A stretch of 64,000 nt of DNA from NCBI GenBank assembly GCA_041392165.1, contig JAWKMN010000006.1, positions 124,001 through 188,000 on the forward strand. Reading direction: 5' to 3'. How positions within the stretch are numbered: the first letter of the stretch is position 1; each line of letters opens with the position of its first letter. Source of the DNA: Arenibacter sp041392165. Its GTDB lineage: Bacteria > Bacteroidota > Bacteroidia > Flavobacteriales > Flavobacteriaceae. Position numbers and translations under genes: made by a program. Below the pieces are notes generated by a model. The model was not told the origin of the DNA. It made no database searches and saw only the letters and a program-made list of their open reading frames with translations. This document shows, piece after piece, positions 18,823-28,021 of this stretch.

Positions 18823-19830
18823 CTATTTTGCGGCCTTCATAAATTCCTCGGCCTTTTCTACCATTTTTTTGCTTCCACAAAAGAAGGGCACCCTTTGGTG
18901 CAGTTGGGCGGGCTTAATATCCATTATGGGATCAAAGCCGTTACTGGCCTTACCATTGGCCTGTTCGGCAATAAATGCCATGGGATTACATTCGTAGAGC
19001 AATCGCAATTTACCCTCGGCCGCAATACTGCTTTTGGGATATAAATATATTCCTCCCTTGATCATATTTCTATGGAAATCAGAAACCAGGGAACCTATAT
19101 ATCTTGAAGTATAGGGCCTATCCCCTTCCTCCCTTTGGCAATATTTAAGGTAATCCTTTACGCCTTGTGGAAAATGCACATAATTTCCTTCGTTTACCGA
19201 GTAAATTTTTCCTGTTTCCGGAAACACCATATTGGGATGGGACAGGTAAAATGTGCCCAGGGCCGGATTTAAGGTAAATCCGTTTACCCCATCACCTGTG
19301 GTATAGACCAACATAGTGGAGGTTCCGTAAACAATATAACCAGCAGCAATTTGCGCCCTACCCGGCTGTAAAAAATCTTCTATGGTAACTGGGGTGCCAA
19401 CAGGGGTTACCCTTCTGTAGATAGAAAAAATAGTCCCCACCGAAACGTTCACATCTATATTGGAAGACCCATCCAAGGGATCTATCAGCACAATGTATTT
19501 ATTTTGGTGCCGGTTATCACTACTATTGATAGCAATAAAATCTTCTTCTTCCTCAGAGGCGATCCCGCAGACTATTTCCCTATTTATCAAGGTCTGGATA
19601 AATTTTTGATTGGCCAAAACATCCAGCTTTTGCTGGTCCTCCCCTTGAATATTGGTATCCCCTACGGCCCCAATAATATCTACCAGTCCCGCCTTATTTA
19701 CCTCGTGGTTTACTACTTTTGCCGCCAATCTGATGGCATTGATAAGTTTGGAAAGTTCCCCGGAGGAATATGGGAAGGATGCTTGGTTTTCAATAATGAA
19801 TTCCCCTAGGGTCGTATTTTTTCTATGCAT
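18823..19830 (-). CDS. fbp: Fructose-1,6-bisphosphatase, class I
   Basis: A 335-residue class I FBPase, hydrolysing fructose-1,6-bisphosphate in gluconeogenesis. Motifs: GIASEEEEDFIAI with metal-binding acids, the VLIDPLDGSSNIDVNVSVGTIFSIYRR core with the DPLDGSS metal/phosphate motif, RYIGSLVSDFHRNM and YPKSS of the substrate pocket, and CNPMAFIAEQANGKAS. Natural length. Its divergent upstream neighbour is the GNAT-lysC pair. Confidence 0.97.
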   Translation of the reverse strand: MHRKNTTLGEFIIENQASFPYSSGELSKLINAIRLAAKVVNHEVNKAGLVDIIGAVGDTNIQGEDQQKLDVLANQKFIQTLINREIVCGIASEEEEDFIAINSSDNRHQNKYIVLIDPLDGSSNIDVNVSVGTIFSIYRRVTPVGTPVTIEDFLQPGRAQIAAGYIVYGTSTMLVYTTGDGVNGFTLNPALGTFYLSHPNMVFPETGKIYSVNEGNYVHFPQGVKDYLKYCQREEGDRPYTSRYIGSLVSDFHRNMIKGGIYLYPKSSIAAEGKLRLLYECNPMAFIAEQANGKASNGFDPIMDIKPAQLHQRVPFFCGSKKMVEKAEEFMKAAK

Positions 19831-19916
19831 TGGAAAGGCTTTGTTTATTTGAGCACAAATATCGGTTAATTTGTGAAACTACAACGTTTTCGTAAAATAT
19901 TGATTTTTTAAATTTA

Positions 19917-19924
19917 TAACTTTG
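19917..19924 (+). promoter_or_regulatory. -7 promoter box (TAACTTTG) of the GNAT-lysC operon
   Basis: Exact TAnnTTTG match 19 nt before the ATG at 19944. The spacing to the nearest upstream TTG is shorter than usual. Confidence 0.45.
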
Positions 19925-19943
19925 TGTTTTATTTGTAACAATT

Positions 19944-20423
19944 ATGAAGTACAGTATTCGAGATGCCGAAGTCAAGGACATGGCCCAGGTACATCAACTG
20001 ATCAAGGAACTGGCCACTTTCGAAAAGGAAGAAAATGCGGTGGAGGTTACGACAGCAGATTTAATAAGGGATGGTTTTGGTACCCACAAATTATTCCATT
20101 GTTATGTAGCCGAGGCCAAAGGGAGTGTAGTAGGACTTGCGCTCCTGTACAATAGGTACTCTACTTGGAAGGGGCCCATTATACACTTGGAAGATCTCAT
20201 AGTAACAGAGGCCATGAGAGGTAGCGGTCTGGGTGCGGCCCTTTTGACAAAAGTAGTAGAACACGGATTTCAACTAGGGGTTAAGCGTATTAGCTGGGAG
20301 GTACTGGAATGGAACGATCCCGCCATTTCGTTTTACGAAAGTAAGGGTGCCAAAGTTTTACGGGATTGGAATGTTGTTCATTTGGACGAAAAAGGAATTA
20401 AAACATTTTTAAATAAATTATGA
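19944..20423 (+). CDS. GNAT family N-acetyltransferase
   Basis: A 159-residue GNAT protein, similar to spermidine/diamine acetyltransferase-like members. It has the acetyl-CoA loop in IVTEAMRGSGLGAALLTKVVEHG (R/QxxGxG/A type) and the terminal WEVLEWNDPAISFYESKGAKVL typical of the fold. The stop overlaps the start of the aspartate kinase gene (ATGA, 20420-20423), so the two are translationally coupled. Substrate unknown; coupling to lysC suggests an amine or amino-acid-related acceptor, but this is inference. Confidence 0.88.
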   Translation: MKYSIRDAEVKDMAQVHQLIKELATFEKEENAVEVTTADLIRDGFGTHKLFHCYVAEAKGSVVGLALLYNRYSTWKGPIIHLEDLIVTEAMRGSGLGAALLTKVVEHGFQLGVKRISWEVLEWNDPAISFYESKGAKVLRDWNVVHLDEKGIKTFLNKL

Positions 20424-21670
20424 GGGTTTTTAAATTTGGAGGAGCATCGGTAAAAGATGCAAGCAGTGTAAAAAACGTGGTTAAGGTTTTAAGGGAAGTT
20501 GGTCATGAAAACACCCTCCTGGTGGTATCGGCAATGGGAAAAACGACCAATGCCATGGAAGATGTAGTAAATGCCTATTTTAAGGATAAGTCGTTATTGC
20601 CGTCTACCGTACACGAAGTTGTCCAATATCATGACCAGATTCTGCGCGATCTGTTTCCCAACGACAAGCATCCGGTTTTTGAGCAGGTAAAAACACTTTT
20701 TGATGAAGTGCAGGGCTTTTTGGCCTGGAACAAATCCCCTAAGTACGGATTTGTATATGATCAAGTAGTTGGATATGGGGAATTGGTATCCACCACCATT
20801 CTCAGCGCCTATTTAAATGAAATTGGAATAACCAACCAGTGGTTGGACGTACGTACCTTGATAAAGACCAACGATGACTATCGCGATGCCATTGTAAATT
20901 GGGAAAAGACACAGAAGAACGTTACCGAAAAAGTGGACAAGCGCAAATTAAACGTTACCCAAGGTTTTTTGGGCAGTGACGACAACAACTTTACCACTAC
21001 TTTGGGCAGGGAGGGTTCCGACTACACCGCTGCCATTTTGGCCTATTGCCTAAATGCCGAGGAAGTCACCATATGGAAGGATGTTCCCGGGGTTTTGAAC
21101 GCGGATCCCAGGTATTTTGAAAAAACGGAACTATTGAACAAAATCTCCTATCGCGAAGCTATTGAATTGGCGTTTTACGGGGCTTCCGTTATCCACCCCA
21201 AAACCTTACAGCCATTACAGAGAAAAGAAATACCCCTGCATGTTAAATCCTTCATAAACCCTAAGGACAAAGGTACTACAGTGGGAAAAGGCATCGGGAT
21301 AGAACCTAAGGTACCCTGTTTTATTGTAAAAAAGAACCTGGTACTTATGAAACTTTCCTCTCTGGATTTTTCGTTCATTGTAGAAGATAGCATTAGCGAA
21401 CTATTTAAGTTATTGCACGATCATCAGATGAAAGTAGATCTCATCCAAAATTCGGCCATTAGTTTCTCTGTATGTGTCGATAATAAATTTGGTAAATTGG
21501 AAGCGCTTTTAAACTTATTGAAAAGTAGGTTCAAAGTTGTACACCATGAGGGAGTTTCCCTATATACCATTAGGCATTTTGACACGGAAGCTTTAACAAG
21601 TCTACAAAACGGGAAGGAAATCCTACTCGAACAACGTGGTAAGGAAACCGTCCAATTAGTAGTAAAATAG
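20420..21670 (+). CDS. lysC: Aspartate kinase
   Basis: Aspartate kinase phosphorylates aspartate in the first step to lysine, threonine and methionine. The 416-residue protein begins with VFKFGGASVKD (the KFGG nucleotide site), has TTLGREGSDYTAAILAY and a catalytic-domain end at VIHPKTLQPL, followed by a C-terminal regulatory region (LMKLSSLDFSFIVEDSISELFKLLHDHQMKVDLIQNS is ACT-like, described from residues about 305-345). It is monofunctional; the homoserine dehydrogenase domain is not present. Overlaps the GNAT gene by 4 nt. Confidence 0.93.
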   Translation: MRVFKFGGASVKDASSVKNVVKVLREVGHENTLLVVSAMGKTTNAMEDVVNAYFKDKSLLPSTVHEVVQYHDQILRDLFPNDKHPVFEQVKTLFDEVQGFLAWNKSPKYGFVYDQVVGYGELVSTTILSAYLNEIGITNQWLDVRTLIKTNDDYRDAIVNWEKTQKNVTEKVDKRKLNVTQGFLGSDDNNFTTTLGREGSDYTAAILAYCLNAEEVTIWKDVPGVLNADPRYFEKTELLNKISYREAIELAFYGASVIHPKTLQPLQRKEIPLHVKSFINPKDKGTTVGKGIGIEPKVPCFIVKKNLVLMKLSSLDFSFIVEDSISELFKLLHDHQMKVDLIQNSAISFSVCVDNKFGKLEALLNLLKSRFKVVHHEGVSLYTIRHFDTEALTSLQNGKEILLEQRGKETVQLVVK

Positions 21671-21774
21671 GGCTTAACAATGCCATAGGGCAAGAGGATA
21701 ATTTATTGAAAAGTATAAATAACGATAGCTCTAGCGATTTTCCTATCTTAGCGGTTACCAAATTACATTAAGGT

Positions 21775-23598
21775 ATGGGGTTAGTAACCGCAAAGGAAGT
21801 AGCTAAGGCTATTCATCTGGATAAATACGGCTTTCTGGGAACGTTTATTGGGTGGATGCTTATGAAAATAACCAAAATTTCCAGCATCAACCAATTTTAC
21901 GACCAACACAAGCATTTGGATGGGCCGGACTTTTTAAACGCCATTTTGGCCCATTATGAAATCAGGTTTGAGATTCCGGAGGAAGACTTTAAACGCCTGC
22001 CAAAACAAGGTAGCTACATCACCATTAGCAATCACCCGCTTGGTGGAATAGATGGCGTACTACTATTAAAATTACTCTTAAACCACAGATCCGATTTTAA
22101 GATAATTGCCAATTTTCTGTTGAACAGGATAGCACCCATATCCCCCTATATACTGCCTGTTAACCCTTTTGAGAACCACAAGGACGCCAAGAGCAGTATT
22201 TCCGGGTTTAAGAGTGCCATGAAGCATTTGCAGGAAGGCCATCCTTTGGGCATTTTTCCGGCAGGGGAAGTTTCTACCTACAGGGATGGAAAATTAATTG
22301 TGGACAGACCCTGGGAAGAAGCTGCCCTAAAACTGATCCGACGGGCGGAGGTACCCGTGGTCCCCATTTATTTTCACGCTAAAAACAGTAGGTTGTTCTA
22401 TCGTCTATCCAAAATAAGTGCTGTATTCCGCACGGCCAAACTCCCCTCCGAAGTAACCACACAAAAAAATAGGATCATCAAGGTGCGTATCGGGCATCCT
22501 ATTTCCGTACAAACACAGAATGAGCAGGAAAACTTATCGGAATTTGCAGACCTTTTAAGGCGCAAGACCTATATGTTGTCCAATGCCTATGAAAAAGAAA
22601 GGCTTTTAGACCAGATTCCTACCAGTCTAAAAATACCGAAAGCCCCAAGAAAAATAGCCACAGCGGTCCGTACAGAGGTGATACAGGAAGAGATTGAGCG
22701 CCTAAGGGAAAAAGACTGCAGGCTGTTGCAAAGCAAAAATTATGAGGTATTTTTGGCCAAGGCTGCAGATATGCCCTTTATCCTTAAGGAGATAGGCAGA
22801 CAGCGCGAAGTTACCTTTAGGGCCATAGGGGAAGGCACCAACAATGCCATTGATCTGGATAAATTTGATAACTATTACCGGCACTTATTCCTTTGGGACG
22901 ATGAGGACAAGGTTATTGTGGGCGCCTACCGAATGGGCATGGGGTCTGAAATATTTGAAGAATACGGGATAGACGGGTTTTATTTACAGGACCTTTTTCG
23001 GTTTGAACCGGAACTGTACGGTATGATGTCCAAATCCATAGAAATGGGCAGGGCCTATATTATTAAGGAATACCAACAAAAACCAATGCCACTGTTCCTT
23101 TTATGGAAGGGCATTGTACATACTACCTTGCGATTCCCGGACCACAAGTTTTTGATTGGAGGGGTAAGTATCAGCAATCAGTTTTCCAACTTTTCCAAGT
23201 CGTTGATGATAGAGTTTATGAAAAGTAATTATTGGGATCCGTATGTGGCACAATACATCCGGCCCAAAAAGGAATTTAAGGTAAAGCTCAACGATGCGGA
23301 CAAGGACTTTATATTTGATGAGACCGAGGCCGATCTTAACAAATTTGACAAACTGATCGAAGAGGTGGAACCGGGAAGTTTAAGACTCCCCGTACTTATA
23401 AAAAAATACATTAAACAAAATGCCAAGGTAGTGGCCTTTAATGTAGACCCCTTGTTCAATAACTCTGTGGACGGCCTCATGTACATTAAAATAGCCGATC
23501 TTCCCGAAAGTACGGTAAAGCCCGTTATGGAAGAATTCCAAGCCGAGTTGGAACGAAAATTGGCCGAGGGGCAACAGGACGAAGGAAACCCTGTTTAG
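21775..23598 (+). CDS. OlsF-like bifunctional acyltransferase (PlsC/LPLAT domain + OlsB-like GNAT domain)
   Basis: A 607-residue two-domain protein. The N-terminal third is a lysophospholipid acyltransferase with the catalytic HX5D motif in ISNHPLGGIDG (His87, Asp93), an arginine/glycine substrate motif FPAGEVS and VPVVPIYFHAKNS. From about residue 310 to 500 comes a hemolysin/OlsB-type acetyltransferase-like domain (EVFLAKAADMPFILKEIGRQR, then YRMGMG...EIFEEYGIDGFYLQDLF, SIEMGRAYIIKEYQ, IGGVSISNQF). This order matches OlsF, known from Serratia and Flavobacterium, which makes acyloxyacyl ornithine-type aminolipids from one polypeptide. Ornithine versus glycine as head group cannot be read here. 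Stands alone, 104 nt after lysC. Confidence 0.85.
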   Translation: MGLVTAKEVAKAIHLDKYGFLGTFIGWMLMKITKISSINQFYDQHKHLDGPDFLNAILAHYEIRFEIPEEDFKRLPKQGSYITISNHPLGGIDGVLLLKLLLNHRSDFKIIANFLLNRIAPISPYILPVNPFENHKDAKSSISGFKSAMKHLQEGHPLGIFPAGEVSTYRDGKLIVDRPWEEAALKLIRRAEVPVVPIYFHAKNSRLFYRLSKISAVFRTAKLPSEVTTQKNRIIKVRIGHPISVQTQNEQENLSEFADLLRRKTYMLSNAYEKERLLDQIPTSLKIPKAPRKIATAVRTEVIQEEIERLREKDCRLLQSKNYEVFLAKAADMPFILKEIGRQREVTFRAIGEGTNNAIDLDKFDNYYRHLFLWDDEDKVIVGAYRMGMGSEIFEEYGIDGFYLQDLFRFEPELYGMMSKSIEMGRAYIIKEYQQKPMPLFLLWKGIVHTTLRFPDHKFLIGGVSISNQFSNFSKSLMIEFMKSNYWDPYVAQYIRPKKEFKVKLNDADKDFIFDETEADLNKFDKLIEEVEPGSLRLPVLIKKYIKQNAKVVAFNVDPLFNNSVDGLMYIKIADLPESTVKPVMEEFQAELERKLAEGQQDEGNPV

Positions 23599-23835
23599 GA
23601 TATTATACTGCTTGGCAACCGCTATTTCCTATTTTTCGTATCCCCATAAATATACTTTTATGTGAATTTGATTATTGTTTAAGTACTTAAAACAAGCATA
23701 ATCAATTCTTAATATGATGATTGTCATTTAGAGACTTAACATTTTTGAAAAATACACAAATCGGGATGACGTTGTTGTCTTTGTAAAGACCCTTGCAAAA
23801 CGGCCGTCGTTCGTATAGTGCATTGTTGACTGTCT

Positions 23836-24183
23836 TTGAGCATGGCAGGGATAATAGGAGCCACAAATCATGGTACTTCCCCTCAATGGGAATGTCCGGT
23901 CCGTAGTCTTTCATTGACCTATATTTTATCCCGCATGGGTTTTTATCTAAAATCGGTCGTTATGGATAAACTCAGGAAAAATGTAGCCGGTATCGCTATC
24001 GGCGCCAAAATGATCTTCGTCACATTAAAAGGCGAAGCGGTAAGATTCTTTGAGACCTTGGATTATACAGAAAACGGAATTAAGGCATACGAGGAAAAAA
24101 TGAGATTACAAAAAGAAAGATGGCTTCATAAGACCGCAACCAATTTTGGAATGCAATTGATTTATAACGTGGAAGTCATATAA
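23836..24183 (+). CDS. Unrecognised small protein (doubtful)
   Basis: An open frame of 115 residues in an otherwise repeat-rich intergenic stretch; internal starts at 23935 and 23962 would give 82 and 73 residues. The C-terminal part (TLDYTENGIKAYEEKMRLQKERWLH, described from about residue 72) looks like a charged amphipathic helix and has ordinary protein composition, but I recognise no family. It could be the remnant of a larger gene. No ribosome site or promoter stands out. Confidence 0.3.
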   Translation: MSMAGIIGATNHGTSPQWECPVRSLSLTYILSRMGFYLKSVVMDKLRKNVAGIAIGAKMIFVTLKGEAVRFFETLDYTENGIKAYEEKMRLQKERWLHKTATNFGMQLIYNVEVI

Positions 24184-24187
24184 TTTA

Positions 24188-24291
24188 CGTCATTGGCAAC
24201 CAAATGGAGAAATCGCACAAGTACAAGTACCTCAAACCAAATATGTGCGACTTCTCAATCGCCCGAAAAGGGCTCATATCGAAGTGACGGC
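24188..24291. repeat. Degenerate palindromic intergenic repeat (MITE/REP-like), copy A
   Basis: Nested inverted repeat: outer arms CGTCATT (24188-24194) and AAGTGACG near 24282-24289; inner arms GAGAAATCGCAC (about 24207-24218) and GTGCGACTTCTC (24245-24256), 11 of 12 matching. The TCATTtCGA...GAGAAATC...TTTCTC...AATGAC layout is that of dispersed palindromic repeats common in flavobacterial intergenic DNA. The rest of the 24184-24623 gap is AT-rich with one more palindrome (24568-24591). Confidence 0.55.
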
Positions 24292-24567
24292 CGGTTCGGT
24301 CGGAGTCGAGACCTTTTATAGAAGGGTGATTTTTGCAATCGCCATTTCAAATTATAACCATTTCTTTCACTGAAAAAATTTACCAAGGTTTAAACGCAAC
24401 GTTTTTTAATAAAAATCATCTAATTACCATATAATCAATAAAATAACAGACAAAATCATTAATTTTAACAATATTATTCTTATACTTGTTAAATCAAATT
24501 TACCTTATTATGAAATATCCATTAGCAAAATTTTCAAACCCACCGAAAATGATTACTTGGATATTAC

Positions 24568-24591
24568 ACCTGCCTGCCGGCAAAGGCAGGT
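24568..24591. repeat. Short GC-rich palindrome (CCTGCC...GGCAGG type)
   Basis: ACCTGCC (24568-24574), a spacer TGCCGGCAAA, then GGCAGGT (24585-24591), an island of GC in AT-rich DNA, 32 nt before the small lipoprotein gene. CCTGCC/GGCAGG palindromes recur in flavobacterial intergenic DNA; function unknown. Confidence 0.6.
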
Positions 24592-24623
24592 CTGACCGAT
24601 AAAAAAACAATAAATATAAACAG

Positions 24624-24974
24624 ATGAAAGAATTTATATGGATTCTATTTTTCCTGACAATCTCTTGTTCCAATGATGATGGACCTAAACCTGGCTGTTA
24701 TCAAGAAGAAAATAGGCAGATCGTAAGAACTATCAAAGAAGCCAAGGGCACTATTCTCGGGTCCCAATGTTCCACCACTACTGTATATTTAATAGACCCT
24801 CTTCTTCAAGAACAAAGTGGTCCAGCAGGAAAGTTTGGCGCTTGTAACCTGACCGAGGAATTTCGGGTCGATGGTGCCAAAGTAGTATTTAGCGGCTACC
24901 TATATGAACAATTTGAAACCGAGAATAGATGCGCCGATATTTTCGAGATTACCGAAATAAGGTTTGATGATTAA
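24624..24974 (+). CDS. Small lipoprotein of unknown function
   Basis: The 116-residue product begins MKEFIWILFFLTISCSNDDG: a lipoprotein signal with the modified Cys at residue 15 and acidic residues after it, as in surface-exposed Bacteroidota lipoproteins. Four further Cys (in PGCY, SQCST, GACN, NRCAD) may form disulphides in the periplasm or outside. No family recognised. It ends 16 nt before a secreted metalloprotease gene and is probably co-transcribed with it, so an accessory role to the protease is possible. Confidence 0.75.
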   Translation: MKEFIWILFFLTISCSNDDGPKPGCYQEENRQIVRTIKEAKGTILGSQCSTTTVYLIDPLLQEQSGPAGKFGACNLTEEFRVDGAKVVFSGYLYEQFETENRCADIFEITEIRFDD

Positions 24975-24990
24975 CCAACAAAACTTTAAT

Positions 24991-26947
24991 ATGAAAAAAA
25001 CTACTCTCTTACTTGTTGCCCTTTTAATTACCTGCTCATCTATTTATTCGCAAAAAATCGTCCAGTCCAAAGAAATTTCCATTGCGGAACCACAAATTCA
25101 GGCTCTTGAAGCTTCCTTTGAAAAATATCGCTTAATAGAAATCGATATTCCGGGATTTAAAGAGAATGTTTCCTCCCTAAAAGAAAGTAGGATACTGTGG
25201 AAGATCGATAGCAGCACAGAGTATGATATGAAAATCCATCCCGAAGAGATTCGCTCTCCTGATTTTCAAGCCTCGATCGTTTCTGAAAATAGGTCAAGTA
25301 TGCTTGAAAAGAGTGAAATAGTTACATACAATAGGGTATTTGCAAAATGGCGGTTCCGTGCGGTTGACCATTGATAATGACTTTATCTATGGGGGCATCC
25401 AAACAGACAAAGGACTTATGATGCTAAAACAATTAAAATACATATTGAACGACCAATCCATCCCTCCGGGCATCTTGGTAATGTACCATTCCAAGGACGT
25501 GAAGGATGAGGGCGGTTATTGTGCCACCCCTGATGATATTTCCATGGGTTCTAAAAATGATAAAGGGGAATCCACAATACAGAGTACTACTGCTGGTTGC
25601 AAAGTTCTGGAGATCGCCTTGGATTGTGATGACGATTATGAAAGTATTCATGGCAGCAATTCAATTAACCAGATGTTGGGAGAGATCAATATGGTCAGAG
25701 GGGTATACGAGGATGAACTGGATGCAATAATAAGTGTTACAGCCGCAATAGTATTTACAGGAAGCCAATATACCTCCACAAATAGCAATACCATTTTGAC
25801 CGAAATAAACTCCCTTTGGACCACTTCTCCCCAGAGTGTAATTTCAAGGGATTTGGTCCATCATTTTAGTGGTAAAGTATTATTAGTCCCAGAAGGTCGT
25901 ATATTGGGCCAAGCTTCTAGTATTGGGTCGGTTTGTGTTGCCACAAATCCACATTGTTTTACTGCAGATAGCCAAGATGGGTTTTATACAGCAGCCCATG
26001 AAATTGGGCACCTTCTTAACGCAATACATTCGGATGGAATCAATTGTGGCAGTTCAACTACTCAAAGTATTATGTGTTGGGGTGAAGTTAATCAGATGTT
26101 CTTTTCTCCTGCCTCATTAACACGTATAAATAACTACATTGATAGCAAGAGCTGTATGGACTTCAATTCTGCGAACATTATAGGGCCTTGGTCATTATGC
26201 CTAAATCAGACCAGTACATATACATTGAACGTCCCTCTCAATTCCACCGTGGTCTGGAGTTTGACCAACAGCCATGCCAGTATTCAATCTGGGCAGGGAA
26301 CAGGTTCCGTAGTCGTTAAAGGGGTTTCCTCCGGCCAGGTGAACTTGAAAGCCACAATCGACTATCCGGGCAATATATGTGGACAGATCGTGGAAATGAT
26401 ATCCATTCAGATAGGCCCATCGCTTTCCATGTACTGGACACCATCGGGGACATCGGGGGATTTGGACGTAACGGTGTTTGGCGGATCGTCGCCTTGGACG
26501 TTCTACAAAAACGGTTCCCCCATCCATACAGCATATTTGTCGAATACTATCGTCCCTTTCGGTTGTAGTAGTGGCCTCCTAACGGTGAGTTCGACCACTT
26601 CTTGTGGTACGGGTACATATAATTCCAGTGTATCGGGACAATGCTACGGAGGCTACTCGGCATTTTCAGTACATCCAAATCCGGCAACGTCCGAAATAAA
26701 TGTTTCGGTTTTAGAAGAATTTTCTGATTGGGGAGTCGCCAAAATTCCCGAAATAAAAGATAACCAAGTGCCTAGGAATCTTGTACTATCCTTATTGGAC
26801 TTTACCGGAAACCCCGTAAGGGAAATAAGTGTCAATAGAAATACCAAGAACATTAAGATGGAGGTATCCACGCTCCCAAAGGGGATCTATTTCCTGAAAA
26901 TAGTAGGAAGGGAACTCAATGAAACCCATAAGGTAATAGTAGAATAA
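24991..26947 (+). pseudogene. T9SS-secreted reprolysin-like zinc metalloprotease, frameshifted
   Basis: The gene starts at ATG 24991 with a signal peptide (MKKTTLLLVALLITCSSIYSQ) and a propeptide-like region. Near 25338-25341 the frame breaks (VTYNRVFAKW... then stop at 25374), while the next frame continues NGGSVRLTIDNDFIYGG. Removing one T of the GTATTTGC run restores one reading frame. The catalytic site HEIGHLLNAIHSD (first His codon at 25997-25999) is the metzincin HExxHxxxxxH motif, followed by a Met-turn candidate SIMCWG. After two Ig/PKD-like domains comes a T9SS type A sorting domain (FSVHPNPATSEINV...LPKGIYFLKI...THKVIVE). Secreted protease if the frame is intact. Confidence 0.88.
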
Positions 26948-27130
26948 TACTTTCACTCAAGACAAGAATGATGGAAAGGGCATAACGTAAGGTCGAATTT
27001 CGGATTTTAGTATTGGGTACAAAGTATTGGGATTGAATTGGATATTGTGATTGAATAGTCTTCAGTTGGCAGTGGGGGTTGGCAGGGGTTCTGGCTCAAG
27101 GTATCCGGGTTCAAAGTTAATGGTGTAGAT

Positions 27131-27212
27131 AGTCATTTCGGCAGAATAAGGAACGAACGAGGAGAAATCCCATTGTAGCGGGATATCCCCTCCTATCCCT
27201 TTCATAATGACA
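27131..27212. repeat. Degenerate palindromic intergenic repeat (MITE/REP-like), copy B
   Basis: Same layout as copy A: outer GTCATT (27131-27136) against AATGAC near 27206-27211, inner GAGGAGAAATCCC against GGGATATCCCCTCC around an 8-nt loop. It lies in the 583-nt gap (26948-27530) downstream of the metalloprotease gene, which also holds direct-repeat copy 1. Confidence 0.6.
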
Positions 27213-27245
27213 GATTCCTGAACCTCCCGAATTCCAGTCTGTATT

Positions 27246-27297
27246 ATCGTAATATTACGATTGATTGGGACAGAAAGAAAGTCGGATCAATATAGCC
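27246..27297. repeat. 52-bp direct repeat, copy 1
   Basis: Starts with a 16-nt perfect palindrome ATCGTAATATTACGAT (27246-27261) and continues into AAAGAAAGTCGGATCAATAT and AGCCC. It matches 29733-29784 at about 45 of 52 positions in the same orientation. The right arm of the terminator seen in copy 2 is not conserved here (CCAGGAC instead of CCGACTTT), so this copy is probably not a working terminator. Confidence 0.8.
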
Positions 27298-27530
27298 CAG
27301 GACAAAAGTATTTAAAAATGTAACCATTTTTCCCTGTATTCCCTTTACAAATTGTGTCACTGTTCAACGCATTTAACAGCGACAACCATTCAGCATTATC
27401 CCTTATAATCAATATCGTAACTACTTCATTAACACATATTAACTTACTTTTTCATATCTTTAATAACATCTTAAAGAATTATAAACATTAATTTACGAGA
27501 CGGCTCTATCTAATACTTGTTTGTTTTATA

Positions 27531-27833
27531 ATGATAAATTGCTCAAAGGGTGATGAAGGCCAGGATATATTGAAGAATATTGAAGGAACAGTTATTGGCA
27601 CTGTGTCTTGCAATACAGAAGGGCAAGGATTGGCATACGAGATTGAACCGGACAATTTTGAAATTTCATCAGGTTCCATTATCACCGCTGCCCTTCCAGA
27701 AAGGATGAAACAAAATGGCTTAAAAATAAAATTTAACATGAGACAGTCAAAAAAGAACATTACAATTTGCACTGCCAATTTCCTTCCAGAACAATTTTAT
27801 GAGATTTTCAATATAGCAACCATAAACGATTAG
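27531..27833 (+). CDS. Small lipoprotein with uncertain start
   Basis: From ATG 27531 the product is 100 residues, MINCSKGDEGQ..., with a Cys at position 4 but no signal peptide. In the same frame upstream (27492-27530) the codons read RRLYLILVCFI, exactly the basic plus hydrophobic part needed for a lipoprotein signal ending IMINCS, yet no ATG, GTG or TTG precedes it before the stop at 27489-27491. Either a non-standard start, a base error, or a lost start codon. The remainder (GTVSCNTEGQGLAYEIEPDNF) is of unknown family. Followed 4 nt later by a truncated secreted-protein gene. Confidence 0.6.
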   Translation: MINCSKGDEGQDILKNIEGTVIGTVSCNTEGQGLAYEIEPDNFEISSGSIITAALPERMKQNGLKIKFNMRQSKKNITICTANFLPEQFYEIFNIATIND

Positions 27834-27837
27834 ATCT

Positions 27838-27963
27838 ATGAATAAAAAAACTACTCATGATTTATCCTTGATTTTAGTCTTTTTTATGTTACCGTTGACA
27901 ATGGTGGCACAGGAATACTATTGGTCTAATAACAAAAAAATACTTGTTAAAGATAGAGCCTAA
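27838..27963 (+). pseudogene. N-terminal remnant of a secreted protein (41 codons)
   Basis: ATG 27838 to TAA 27961-27963 encodes a signal peptide (THDLSLILVFFMLPLTMVAQ) followed by only EYYWSNNKKILVKDRA. Flavobacterial secreted proteins, including some T9SS cargo, often begin their mature part with a similar YYWxxxKKIxL pattern, so this looks like the first codons of a longer lost gene. It could instead be a genuine tiny secreted peptide. Confidence 0.45.
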
Positions 27964-28021
27964 AGCTTAAATCACTTCTATTTAAAATTATACAAAAAAA
28001 TATCATTAAAAAGCTATAATT

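Noticed and set aside
23702..23914. Minus-strand frame of 70 codons overlapping the doubtful gene at 23836
   Set aside because: No recognised domain and overlaps another weak candidate on the opposite strand; neither can be preferred firmly.
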